A stretch of 25,280 nucleotides of DNA, from positions 1-25,280 of the forward strand of contig CAZYFT010000008.1 of NCBI GenBank assembly GCA_964646575.1, given 5' to 3'. Of the stretch, positions 1-7,020 are shown one piece after another; the stretch's first letter is position 1, and the number at the start of each line of letters is the position of its first letter. A program made the translations under genes and the position numbers. This DNA is from GCA-016700035 sp964646575. Lineage in GTDB: Bacteria; Patescibacteriota; Saccharimonadia; CAILAD01; GCA-016700035. A model generated the notes under the pieces. It ran no database searches and had not been told where the DNA came from. It saw nothing but the letters and a program-made list of their open reading frames with translations.

Positions 1-2
1 GA

Positions 3-968
3 CGAGACCTCATGGAACTCGTACGCGGCTTTGACACTGGTTTTGTGGGATGGGGGCATGAAGATGGTGCATTTGCGATTGCGGCTCAAGTCCTTGATGG
101 CTGGAGGCTTTTGCGGATACCCGGCAAATCATTCCACCTAGAACACGTCCATGCACCAGCAAAAAATCCCAACAACCCCGTCTATCACGCAAATAAAGCA
201 CGAATAGACCGTTATATGCACGCTGGCGACCAACCAGATGCCCACCTACTCATTCAAAGGCTACGCGATGAAACCATTGAAATAGACACAAAACATAACA
301 TCACTTGGAAAATTCCACAGTCAGGTGACGACAGAATGGACCAAGCCTTAGCTTTTACATTGCTGCGTGATGTCGCCAGAGTACTCGAAAAATACAATTG
401 CACCTATTGGTTAAATGACAGCACTCTGCTTGGAGCAATACGTAACAATGATTTCATCACAAACTCCAAGGATACAGTTCTTGGAGTTTGGGCAGCCGAC
501 TTTGATGTACGAGCCATTCACGAGCTATTACATAAATATGGTTGTAGATTTGGGAGATTGCAGGGCAGGCCGGATGATGGGATGCTTATCACTCTACAAC
601 GCGCAGGTACTCATATAGATCTATATTTCTTCTATCCACTCAATAAATCGGCATCAAAAACAGCACAAATTTACTGCAGCAGTTATTTACTACTAAAGCC
701 TTATGCCACCTCGAACCAAGCTCAACGCTTTGATTATATTTATTCTGATTTCATGCCGCTCATACGTAGCAACTTTAGGGGTCTGAAATTTTGGATTCCT
801 AAGAAAGCTACGCATTTTTTAGAAGCAACCTATGGGAAAGACTGGAATACACTACAGGAGGAGCTAAATACCCCTCTAAAACCACACAACATCAAACCTC
901 GTGGAATAGTCTCAGATATGACCATAAACCGACAGGCAGTCGAGCAGTATTTAAAACTGCATCACTAA
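3..968 (+). CDS. Glycosyltransferase C-terminal (GT7C-like) region fused to LicD-family domain, 5' partial
   Basis: The reading frame is open to the left edge (Arg-Asp-Leu precede the first ATG at 12), so the N-terminus is probably missing. The first visible residues (RDLMELVRGFDTGFVGWGHED) match the end of galactosyltransferase/chondroitin-synthase-like GT2 enzymes, where the 'GFD..F.GWG.ED' motif binds metal and acceptor. A LicD-like nucleotidyl/phosphotransferase domain follows from about residue 115: 'YWLNDSTLLGAIRNNDFI', then 'DFDV', 'THIDLYFFY' and, near the end, 'FWIPKKATHFLEATYGKDW'. LicD proteins attach phosphocholine or similar phospho-substituents to glycans. A fused enzyme would extend a surface polysaccharide and then decorate it. 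The usual LicD 'WDDD' cluster is altered (acidic residues spaced as D...D.D), so activity is uncertain. The gene is visibly AT-richer than the next plus-strand genes. I am fairly sure of both domain calls and less sure of the substrate. Confidence 0.72.
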   Translation, partial: RDLMELVRGFDTGFVGWGHEDGAFAIAAQVLDGWRLLRIPGKSFHLEHVHAPAKNPNNPVYHANKARIDRYMHAGDQPDAHLLIQRLRDETIEIDTKHNITWKIPQSGDDRMDQALAFTLLRDVARVLEKYNCTYWLNDSTLLGAIRNNDFITNSKDTVLGVWAADFDVRAIHELLHKYGCRFGRLQGRPDDGMLITLQRAGTHIDLYFFYPLNKSASKTAQIYCSSYLLLKPYATSNQAQRFDYIYSDFMPLIRSNFRGLKFWIPKKATHFLEATYGKDWNTLQEELNTPLKPHNIKPRGIVSDMTINRQAVEQYLKLHH

Positions 969-1011
969 TATACTTATTTTATAAATATCATCGTAGCATG
1001 AAGTTAAAGTA

Positions 1012-1040
1012 TTGACATGAGCAGTATTATAGTGTAACGT
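1012..1040 (+). promoter_or_regulatory. Promoter of the SGNH hydrolase gene, shared signature
   Basis: A perfect -35 box TTGACA (1012-1017) is followed after 17 nt by TAACGT (1035-1040), continuing as TAACGTAGTACGGTTT. The same arrangement, AGTATTGACA-17 nt-TAACGTAGTNYGGTTT, stands before the secreted-protein operon at 3835. The -10 hexamer is a poor match to TATAAT, so an activator or an unusual sigma preference may be involved; this is inference. Confidence 0.6.
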
Positions 1041-1090
1041 AGTACGGTTTGCTCGCAGACCACTCGTACCCTACCAACAGGAGAAGTGTC

Positions 1091-1741
1091 ATGAATCGAG
1101 CAATCATTTGGATTGCGGTCATCGTTGCCTTGGTGTATTTCACGCAGCAGCCCGAAGTAGCCGAGGAAGACCCTGCTCAGCCCACAACTACCGTGGCGGA
1201 GGATATCTTCACGCCACTCACCAGCATGCTCCCGCCTCAAGACGAGCCCACTCGCGTGCTTGTCATCGGCGACTCACTTACCGTTGGCATCTCGCCGTTT
1301 TGGCCTTCTAACGGGGATCAGCTGGGTGTCGACATCGATGCCGCCAACGGCCGACCTCTACATAACGCCAATGCCATTGTCAAGCAGAACGTCGAGCGCA
1401 CAGATGCCTTTGTGATGGCTCTAGGCACCAATGACTGTATGAGTAACCCTGATGAAGATGAGATTCGCAACCTGATCATCTCTTCCCTGAACACCAGCGA
1501 AGCCAAGCCGGTGATACTACTGACACTTGGTGAAAACGGTGCAATCCGCGACTGCGCAAAGCGCTTCAACGCGGTCGCCAAACGTCTGGCTGCCAATATT
1601 CCGAGCCTGGAACTTGGAGACTGGCAGGCATACATCCACGACCATCCTGAGTGGTATGGAGAAACGGGTGATGGCATTCACCTCACCCCCGATGGGTACA
1701 AGGCTCGCGCCGAGTGGCTCAACTCACTTGTCGTTGCCTAA
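1091..1741 (+). CDS. Membrane-anchored SGNH/GDSL-family hydrolase
   Basis: Predicted esterase of 216 residues. ATG at 1091 is chosen over the in-frame start at 1049 because AGGAG lies 7 nt upstream (1079-1083) and the protein then begins with a short basic end and one hydrophobic helix (residues 4-17), an uncleaved anchor or signal. An acidic, Pro/Thr-rich linker leads to the catalytic domain. SGNH blocks are clear: GDSL at 60-63 with nucleophile Ser62, Gly87, GTND at 112-115 with Asn114, and D194-G-I-H197 before 'LTPDGY'. The domain should face outside. Family members deacetylate glycans or peptidoglycan or act on lipids; the substrate cannot be told here. The gene is monocistronic between its own promoter and a strong terminator, beside the glycosyltransferase/LicD gene, so de-O-acylation of surface glycan is a reasonable guess. 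Confidence 0.85.
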   Translation: MNRAIIWIAVIVALVYFTQQPEVAEEDPAQPTTTVAEDIFTPLTSMLPPQDEPTRVLVIGDSLTVGISPFWPSNGDQLGVDIDAANGRPLHNANAIVKQNVERTDAFVMALGTNDCMSNPDEDEIRNLIISSLNTSEAKPVILLTLGENGAIRDCAKRFNAVAKRLAANIPSLELGDWQAYIHDHPEWYGETGDGIHLTPDGYKARAEWLNSLVVA

Positions 1742-1747
1742 CCCAAA

Positions 1748-1774
1748 AGCCCCGAGAGTTTCTCGGGGCTTTTT
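1748..1774 (+). terminator. Intrinsic terminator of the SGNH gene
   Basis: A perfect 10-bp stem AGCCCCGAGA/TCTCGGGGCT with loop GTT is followed by a T run (1770-1774). It starts 7 nt after the stop codon. The flanking A run (1745-1748) could make it work on the minus strand too, though the gene at 1793 on that strand reads into it from the other side. Confidence 0.92.
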
Positions 1775-1792
1775 CTTTTGGAAATGCTAGGG

Positions 1793-3748
1793 CTACTCTA
1801 GCCAACACCAGATGAGGAGACATGCACCCTTGGCGGAAGTGGTTGCTGGGGCCGATATATTCCCAGCATTATCACGAGCCTTAATTTCATACGTGTAGAG
1901 CGTATTTGCAACGACTGTGTTATCGACCACAATCGGAGAAACGCTGGTCCAATTTTTGCCATCATTTCGGGTTATGAGGTAGTCTTTAATCCCACTACCG
2001 CCCGTATCCGTGCTAGCCTTCCACTTAATTTCAAGATTATAGGCAACGCGCGTTGGGTCTATTACCAAGCCTCTTGTAATCCCAGTCGGAACCGATGGTG
2101 CCACCTTATCGCTAGTCGGAACTGGTGATGTTGTTGGGGCTGGTGAGGTTTTTGATCCAGGAGGAGCCGCACTAGGAGTACTTGGATTTGAAGTTACAGT
2201 TGGGCTACTTGTAGTTGTAGGACTTGCCGTCTGGGTCGGTGTTACGGTTTGGGTAACAGTTGCTGTTGGCGAAGGACTTGATGTGCTTGCAGCAGTATAT
2301 TGCGCGCTTGACCAAGGGCAGAAATACTTCGATTTTGTACCGTCCTTACAAGTTCCAATCGGAGGATCGACCACATACATATTAGTTGCAGTCATAAGTC
2401 CATCTAGCAAGTTATCCTTCTCATTTGGACCCAAGCCAAGGTCGGTCCACTTTTTAGCATTATCTGGATTGATACCACCAGCCATCTGTAGTCCCATGCG
2501 ATTGCCATTGGTGTCAGCCACTAACAGGCCATAATCCCTCATCGCTACAGCAATAATACGTGCAGTTTTCGCTCGGCGTGGGTTACTCACGAGGTCAGGT
2601 CGGCTCTGAATCCACTGATCTATTTGGGCGTACGTCATATTGAGCCCAAAACGCATACCCTCTGGGATAGTTTTATCTATTGTGTAAATCTTCTTATACG
2701 CCTCTTCCATTACCGGTGGCGCGGGAGCACCGGCCCACTCAAACTTGGAAGCTGGCATAACCGCTGTACCGCACGTTTTACCTTCTTGGTTCCAGTCACC
2801 CTGTTGAGCCTTTGTGCAAACAGGTCCATATGCAGTATTTGGTATCGAAATACCCAGAGCGTGTCGGATTTCGCCTGCTTCTACCTCTTCCGGAAGAGTC
2901 AACGTGGCGAGGTATGGAATTCCAACGCCGCGATCTTTGATGAATCCTTCATAAGTCCGGTAGTCGACATAGTTGCCATTTAGGTCGCGTGCGACCGTCG
3001 TGCTGTACGTACAAAGTCGACCCTGATCCCAAATTGGGTAACATCCAAGTGGCGGTATCTTACGGTATGGGAACCGGGGTTCACTAGCCCAGTAGCCAGA
3101 TAGAAAGTAGATTCGCCCCTGGGTAGCTCCAGGTCGATCATCGATAATAATCATCTCATTGTCCCCGCCTTGTCCGGTTTGCCAGCTTGGATTCCACGGG
3201 ATTTTAGTACTGGGAGTAAAAGTATTTACTTTCTCTCCATCAAGGTTACTATAATATTCTGTCGATGCTACGCTAGCCTCTGTTGTGGCCTTACTTGCAT
3301 AATACACCTCTCGCGTGAATAAATTGCCATACGGGTTAATATCTTTAGTATCAGGATAACCAGGGCTAGCCCCAAGCTTGCCGTAGTTTGCTGTCGAGGT
3401 ACCATCATTCACATTCCCCCACTTGTAGAGACGCGAAGCATAGTCTGCTGATTGAGGATGTCGCGGCAATCCACATATCGGCTGATTCCACACGGCTCTA
3501 CCGTAAGGAACTTGGTAGTTGTAATTACTCACCGTGGCCCCACACGAGGCTGTGCCTGTAGTTGCCGCCCTAGAGGATAGCACCACCCATATGCCAATAA
3601 CGGCAACCACCAATACGATGGCAAGACCCCAAGGGGTTTTGAGAAAACCAGTTACCTTTGGCAACAGCGAACTCCGAACGGGAGTATTAGCTTTTGCGCG
3701 TGTAGTTTTTTTCTTTTTATTCACTGGGGTAACTTTCTTTTTAGGCAT
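1793..3748 (-). CDS. Large membrane-anchored surface protein with C-terminal FN3-like domain
   Basis: 651 residues. A Lys-rich start (MPKKKVTPVNKKKK) is followed by one membrane helix (about 39-58) and an 'SSRAA' segment resembling sites after the anchor in other Saccharibacteria exported proteins (recollection). Residues about 65-470 form an extracellular region with few cysteines and motifs such as 'EAGEIRHALGI', 'GMRFGLN' and 'AVAMRDYGLLVADTNGNRMGLQ'. These resemble a family of secreted actinobacterial proteins of unknown function that often carry carbohydrate-binding modules. A Ser/Thr/Pro spacer (about 485-545) leads to a fibronectin type III-like domain (about 550-640) with 'YEIKARDNAGN'. 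The protein ends in an odd hydrophobic, Cys/Trp-rich tail. RBS AAGGA lies 5 nt before the ATG. A role in binding or processing polysaccharide at the host or prey surface is plausible but unproven. Confidence 0.8.
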   Translation of the reverse strand: MPKKKVTPVNKKKKTTRAKANTPVRSSLLPKVTGFLKTPWGLAIVLVVAVIGIWVVLSSRAATTGTASCGATVSNYNYQVPYGRAVWNQPICGLPRHPQSADYASRLYKWGNVNDGTSTANYGKLGASPGYPDTKDINPYGNLFTREVYYASKATTEASVASTEYYSNLDGEKVNTFTPSTKIPWNPSWQTGQGGDNEMIIIDDRPGATQGRIYFLSGYWASEPRFPYRKIPPLGCYPIWDQGRLCTYSTTVARDLNGNYVDYRTYEGFIKDRGVGIPYLATLTLPEEVEAGEIRHALGISIPNTAYGPVCTKAQQGDWNQEGKTCGTAVMPASKFEWAGAPAPPVMEEAYKKIYTIDKTIPEGMRFGLNMTYAQIDQWIQSRPDLVSNPRRAKTARIIAVAMRDYGLLVADTNGNRMGLQMAGGINPDNAKKWTDLGLGPNEKDNLLDGLMTATNMYVVDPPIGTCKDGTKSKYFCPWSSAQYTAASTSSPSPTATVTQTVTPTQTASPTTTSSPTVTSNPSTPSAAPPGSKTSPAPTTSPVPTSDKVAPSVPTGITRGLVIDPTRVAYNLEIKWKASTDTGGSGIKDYLITRNDGKNWTSVSPIVVDNTVVANTLYTYEIKARDNAGNISAPATTSAKGACLLIWCWLE

Positions 3749-3834
3749 AGTAGTCCTTATACTTGCTGTTTATATAACAGTAGCGTAACCGTTTTTATGT
3801 AAAAGCACAACCTTTTTATGTGGGTGTCGAAGTA

Positions 3835-3863
3835 TTGACAAATTAGCCGTTTGAGCGTAACGT
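3835..3863 (+). promoter_or_regulatory. Promoter of the secreted-protein operon, shared signature
   Basis: TTGACA (3835-3840), 17-nt spacer, then TAACGT (3858-3863) within TAACGTAGTCTGGTTT. It matches the SGNH promoter both upstream of -35 (AGTA) and through 10 bases downstream of -10, while the spacers differ. It leaves a leader of about 80 nt before the ATG at 3953; I could not match that leader to a known riboswitch. Confidence 0.6.
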
Positions 3864-3952
3864 AGTCTGGTTTACCCAAAGGCGGGTGAGCCATAAGGAA
3901 ACGGTCAGCTTTGTCGGAAGTTCTGGCAAAGTGAGCAAGTTAGGAGGCTCTC

Positions 3953-4558
3953 ATGACCAAACATACCCTTATGCTCCTTGTGGGCGGGATTGGGCTCTGC
4001 CTGGCGGTAGCGCTCGGCCCATCCACTCAGGCGGGGGCAACTGCTCGAGACTACATTGCCATCAATCAGATGGCGCAGAATCTCGAGCAGGGGCTGCAGT
4101 CAGCCCAGCTACGGACAACAAGTTCGCAGTTGACGCCTACGACTGCCGTTCGTTTCTCTGCCTCACCTCAGATTGTTGCCCTCGTGGCAGCAAGCGACCC
4201 CAGCGGCACCTTCATGGACTGCGGGATCGTCACCTGTACAGTGTACTTCAGCTGGAACCGCACGGTGTGGCTGAACGACATGTTCAACGGACCGATGAAG
4301 CCAAGCAAACAAATTGCTGCGAGCCTGGCTGGAGGCGCCCTGTGTGCCTTCATTAGCGGTCCGGTGGGTGCACTGTGCGCGGGTGCTGTACTTCTGCGCT
4401 ACACCACAATTGCCGATCATCTCGATCACACCGTGAAGGTTGGCAAATGCTCGGCGTGGAAGTTCAACAAGCCCGTTTTCCTACCGTTGATCCCTCCGGC
4501 TGTGACCATTGTTGGTCTCAATAGCTGGAGCAGCTTCAATGGCCGAGTGTGCAAGTGA
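3953..4558 (+). CDS. Secreted six-cysteine protein of unknown function with a Gly/Ala-rich hydrophobic core
   Basis: 201 residues, with a classic signal peptide: MTKH, hydrophobic stretch 5-22, likely cleavage after about residue 27 ('STQA-GA'). The mature part has six cysteines (90, 95, 131, 142, 166, 200), enough for three disulfides. Residues 120-148 form a Gly/Ala-rich amphipathic or membrane-active segment ('AASLAGGALCAFISGPVGAL'). The layout 'C-T-V-x-F-x-W/R-x-x-T' followed by such a core and a late Gly-Lys-Cys recalls secreted actinobacterial hypotheticals, from memory only. Start choice is firm: AGGAGG at 3942-3947, 5 nt upstream. The gene stops 8 nt before a two-helix membrane protein, forming a two-gene operon under the promoter type shared with the SGNH gene. 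A bacteriocin/immunity or effector/anchor pair is possible, but nothing in the sequence proves it. GC-rich codon choice differs from many neighbours. Confidence 0.75.
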   Translation: MTKHTLMLLVGGIGLCLAVALGPSTQAGATARDYIAINQMAQNLEQGLQSAQLRTTSSQLTPTTAVRFSASPQIVALVAASDPSGTFMDCGIVTCTVYFSWNRTVWLNDMFNGPMKPSKQIAASLAGGALCAFISGPVGALCAGAVLLRYTTIADHLDHTVKVGKCSAWKFNKPVFLPLIPPAVTIVGLNSWSSFNGRVCK

Positions 4559-4566
4559 GGTACAGC

Positions 4567-4773
4567 ATGGATAAGCCCGTTGTACACCCAGCCCTCCTCA
4601 CGGTACTTGGCATCATTTTGGTTGTCGGCAGCATGGTGACAAACGCCATCCTGCAGAACGGCGATCGATTTGGCGCTCAGTACCTGCTCGTGGGCATCCC
4701 CGGAGTCATCTTGATCGTCTGGAACGGTCCAAAGTGGCTCCGAGAACAGCGCTCCTCGGGTAACCGAGGCTAG
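4567..4773 (+). CDS. Small two-helix membrane protein, partner of the secreted cysteine-rich protein
   Basis: 68 residues from ATG 4567. GTGAGG (4555-4560) provides a ribosome site, and the alternative in-frame GTG at 4549 overlaps the upstream gene. Two hydrophobic segments (about 9-30 and 39-53) are joined by a short polar loop, and the protein ends in a basic tail (WLREQRSSGNRG) likely to be cytoplasmic. No conserved domain is recognised. Its position directly behind a secreted protein and ahead of a terminator makes it a candidate immunity, export-helper or anchoring protein. That is inference from context only. Confidence 0.65.
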   Translation: MDKPVVHPALLTVLGIILVVGSMVTNAILQNGDRFGAQYLLVGIPGVILIVWNGPKWLREQRSSGNRG

Positions 4774-4782
4774 GCGCGATTG

Positions 4783-4821
4783 TAGGGTGGGTCGATTTTT
4801 TCGGCCCACCCTATCTTTTTT
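4783..4821 (+). terminator. Intrinsic terminator of the secreted-protein operon
   Basis: A 9-bp stem TAGGGTGGG (4783-4791)/CCCACCCTA (4805-4813) with a T-rich 13-nt loop is followed by TCTTTTTT (4814-4821). It begins 10 nt after the last stop codon of the operon. Confidence 0.88.
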
Positions 4822-4834
4822 GCTGGCCCCCAGA

Positions 4835-4840
4835 TATAAT
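4835..4840 (+). promoter_or_regulatory. -10 box TATAAT upstream of the 37-residue miniprotein
   Basis: A perfect TATAAT with no convincing -35 (the region upstream is the terminator T run and a GC-rich stretch). A transcript from here would start near 4847 and carry a roughly 29-nt leader to the ATG at 4876. It supports independent transcription of the miniprotein. Confidence 0.5.
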
Positions 4841-4875
4841 CATCTGCAATCGCACCTCGTTCTAAGGAAGGCCAC

Positions 4876-4989
4876 ATGGAATGGTTCTGGCTCCTAGTCG
4901 GCTTCATTATCGGCCGTTTTGGTAAGTTAATTCTCATTCTCGCCATCGCGCTCATTCTCATCGGCCTCGTTGCCGAAAAGTTCAATTAA
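4876..4989 (+). CDS. 37-residue single-helix membrane miniprotein
   Basis: ATG 4876 to TAA 4987-4989, beginning MEWFWLLVGFIIGRFGK and continuing as a Leu/Ile-rich helix that ends in AEKFN. A strong ribosome site AAGGAAGG (4864-4871), an upstream perfect TATAAT and a clean reading frame support translation. There are two short hydrophobic stretches split by Gly-Arg-Phe-Gly-Lys (13-17), so it may be a hairpin or one tilted helix. No homology is recognised. It could act like other small membrane proteins that modulate transporters or kinases, or be a type I toxin-like peptide; no antisense RNA is evident. It lies between the operon terminator and the convergent end of cysS. Confidence 0.6.
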   Translation: MEWFWLLVGFIIGRFGKLILILAIALILIGLVAEKFN

Positions 4990-5065
4990 CCCCAATAATC
5001 CACACGACTCCACTCAAAACCCCATTGTTGCTCGTCCACCTCAAGCTCTGGTCAATCCAGGGCTT

Positions 5066-6439
5066 TTAAAATAGCTGCCAGACTATCTGACCTTCGGGCG
5101 TATCCTCCACGCCAACACCAAGATCATTAAGCTGAGCGCGCAACTCGTCGCTGTGAGTGTAGTTTTTATCTTTGCGAGCGGCTTCTCGCTGCGACAATAT
5201 TTCTTCAACGCCTTCAATCGTTCGCACCCGCTCCATCAGTTCAAAAATGTGCAAGCCAAGCACTTCGTCGGCATGCAATAAGAAGGCATACACGTCTTCA
5301 CCTCGCGCCGCAGTATTTTCGATGGCGGCCAAGACAGCCATGGCTTGTGGCGTATTCATGTCATCAGCAAGAGCAGCATCAAAATCCTGCACAAGCTTCG
5401 TAACCTGTGCATCCGTGCCCGACTGAGGATTATTCACGAGCTTACTTGCCCACTCACGCAAATTTGTAAGCCGAGCATGCGCAGCAGCAAGACCATCTTC
5501 AGAAAAATCCATTTGCGATCGGTAATGCGCCGACAACATCATAAGGCGCAAAGCTAGGGGGTCAGCTACATCATCTAGCTTTACAAAATTTCCAGCACTT
5601 TTAGCCATCTTCGATTTATCAATCGTGAGATGTTCGTTATGCACCCAATAGCGGGCCAACGTGCCACCGCACTGGGCAATCTCATTTTCATGATGAGGGA
5701 ATTTGAGATCTACTCCACCAGTGTGAATATCAAATTCTTTCCCAAGTAAATCTGTACTCATCGCCGAGCACTCTATGTGCCATCCAGGGCGACCTGGATA
5801 TTTTGCTCCATTCAGCTCGAAATCCCAGCTTGGCTCGCTGGGCTTGTGGGCCTTCCAAAGCGCAAAGTCTCCAGCACCCTGCTTCTGGTCTTGGTCATCA
5901 ATGCGAGTCTTAGCTATTTCGGCAATATGCGCAAGCTGACCATACTTACCGCCTTTTTTATCGTATGCTTCAAGCGAAAAATATATACTTCCGTCAGCTA
6001 CGTAGGCAATCTCCTGTTCATATAAGTCCGTAATCAAAGCCTGTATTTTTTTAATGTAATCGGTAGCATGCGGAAACGCCATAACGTCGTCAACTTCAAC
6101 CCCAACTTTTTCGAGATCTTGCAGAAACTTAGATTCATACTCTTGAGCAAGCTTTTTGAGGCTTTCGGCTGGTTCTTCACCGGGATATTTTTCCTGCGAT
6201 CGAGCAATCATTTTGTCATCAATGTCGGTAATATTCATTACCCAACGTAAATCGTACCCACCAACATGCCTCAGTATTCGCTGCAACGTATCGGCCATAA
6301 TAAAGGCCCTCAGATTACCGACATGCACTCGGTCGTACACCGTTGGCCCACACGAGTACATCGTCACCATCTCTTCATCAAGTGGTACAAACTGCTCTTT
6401 TTTATGAGTCAGTGAGTTGTATAAACTGATTTGCTTCAT
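5066..6439 (-). CDS. cysS: Cysteinyl-tRNA synthetase
   Basis: 457 residues, class I aminoacyl-tRNA synthetase charging tRNA-Cys in the cytoplasm. The N-terminal 'YSCGPTVYDRVHVGNLR' carries the first zinc ligand Cys30 and the HIGH-type motif HVGN (39-42). The other zinc ligands are Cys224 ('HIECSAMS'), His249 and Glu253 ('PHHENE'). The KMSKS loop reads KMAKS (277-281), with Ala at the variable position. The C-terminal DALR-like anticodon region is present and the length is close to the E. coli enzyme (461). The start codon overlaps the stop of the upstream exonuclease gene (ATGA), so the two are translationally coupled. It ends the ybaB-recR-exonuclease-cysS run. A weak hairpin follows the stop (GCCCTGG/CCAGAGC) but lacks a T run. 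Confidence 0.97.
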   Translation of the reverse strand: MKQISLYNSLTHKKEQFVPLDEEMVTMYSCGPTVYDRVHVGNLRAFIMADTLQRILRHVGGYDLRWVMNITDIDDKMIARSQEKYPGEEPAESLKKLAQEYESKFLQDLEKVGVEVDDVMAFPHATDYIKKIQALITDLYEQEIAYVADGSIYFSLEAYDKKGGKYGQLAHIAEIAKTRIDDQDQKQGAGDFALWKAHKPSEPSWDFELNGAKYPGRPGWHIECSAMSTDLLGKEFDIHTGGVDLKFPHHENEIAQCGGTLARYWVHNEHLTIDKSKMAKSAGNFVKLDDVADPLALRLMMLSAHYRSQMDFSEDGLAAAHARLTNLREWASKLVNNPQSGTDAQVTKLVQDFDAALADDMNTPQAMAVLAAIENTAARGEDVYAFLLHADEVLGLHIFELMERVRTIEGVEEILSQREAARKDKNYTHSDELRAQLNDLGVGVEDTPEGQIVWQLF

Positions 6440-7020
6440 GTTTGGATTCCTTTATCAAAAACAACCGCTCGCAATACTTCGGCAGTCCGCCGACAATCAT
6501 CCAATGCATTATGAGCCGTACGCGCCGACTGCCCGAATAGCTTAAATGTATCTTCACTGCGCACTACCTGGCTATAACCGTGCTGACATAGATACTGATA
6601 AGCCAAGCTCCACGCGTCAAGATGATGATAATCATACATACTATCACGTCGCCCAATAGATTGCATGAGCACATCGAGCCAAGCCCGATCAAACGTTATA
6701 ATCCAACTCGCCAGATACACTTCGGTACCAAATTGCTCTACAAACTTTTTAGCAACTTCTTTGACCTGAGGGGCGTTGGCAACCCGCTCGGGCGTGATGT
6801 CAGTATGCTCTAATACCCATGGATCGAGACTGTTTGGATCGGCTCGAATATCAGAGAGAAAACTATCTTGCTCAATAAGCGTCTCTGGATGCAATAACAC
6901 GGCCCCCAATTGAGTTGGCGCACCGGGATTACTCACATCTCCGTGTTCATTCCTTACAAAGCCCGTCGATTCAAAATCGAACAAAAGTACTGGTTTAGAG
7001 TAGCCCGCAAACTGATTCAT
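6436..7020 (-). CDS. DnaQ-like DEDDh 3'-5' exonuclease
   Basis: 194 residues with a complete DEDDh set: Exo I 'FDFEST' (Asp15, Glu17), Exo II 'SWIITFD' (Asp111) and Exo III 'HNALDDC' (His170, Asp175). Such proteins remove nucleotides from 3' ends as polymerase III epsilon subunits, exonuclease X-like enzymes or RNase T-like enzymes. The small size with no extra domain and the linkage to recR suggest DNA proofreading or repair rather than RNA maturation, but this is inference. Both ends overlap neighbours by 4 nt: its ATG overlaps the recR stop and its stop overlaps the cysS start. In Exo II, Ser replaces the more usual Asn. Confidence 0.88.
   Translation of the reverse strand: MNQFAGYSKPVLLFDFESTGFVRNEHGDVSNPGAPTQLGAVLLHPETLIEQDSFLSDIRADPNSLDPWVLEHTDITPERVANAPQVKEVAKKFVEQFGTEVYLASWIITFDRAWLDVLMQSIGRRDSMYDYHHLDAWSLAYQYLCQHGYSQVVRSEDTFKLFGQSARTAHNALDDCRRTAEVLRAVVFDKGIQT

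Noticed and set aside
2130..2290. Tandem DNA repeat in the minus-strand surface-protein gene
   Set aside because: It is the coding sequence of a Ser/Thr/Pro spacer; the repetition is loose and explained by amino-acid bias. The same holds for 24600-24740 in the kinase gene.
3874..3952. Riboswitch in the 80-nt leader of the secreted-protein operon (GGTGAGCC...GGTCAGC looks faintly like a c-di-GMP type)
   Set aside because: The conserved core of that class, including its GGCAAACC and GACGCAAAGCC elements, is not present; only short chance matches.
3886..4356. 156-codon frame overlapping the secreted-protein gene in another frame
   Set aside because: No ribosome site, and the alternative frame has a signal peptide, a perfect AGGAGG and an operon context.
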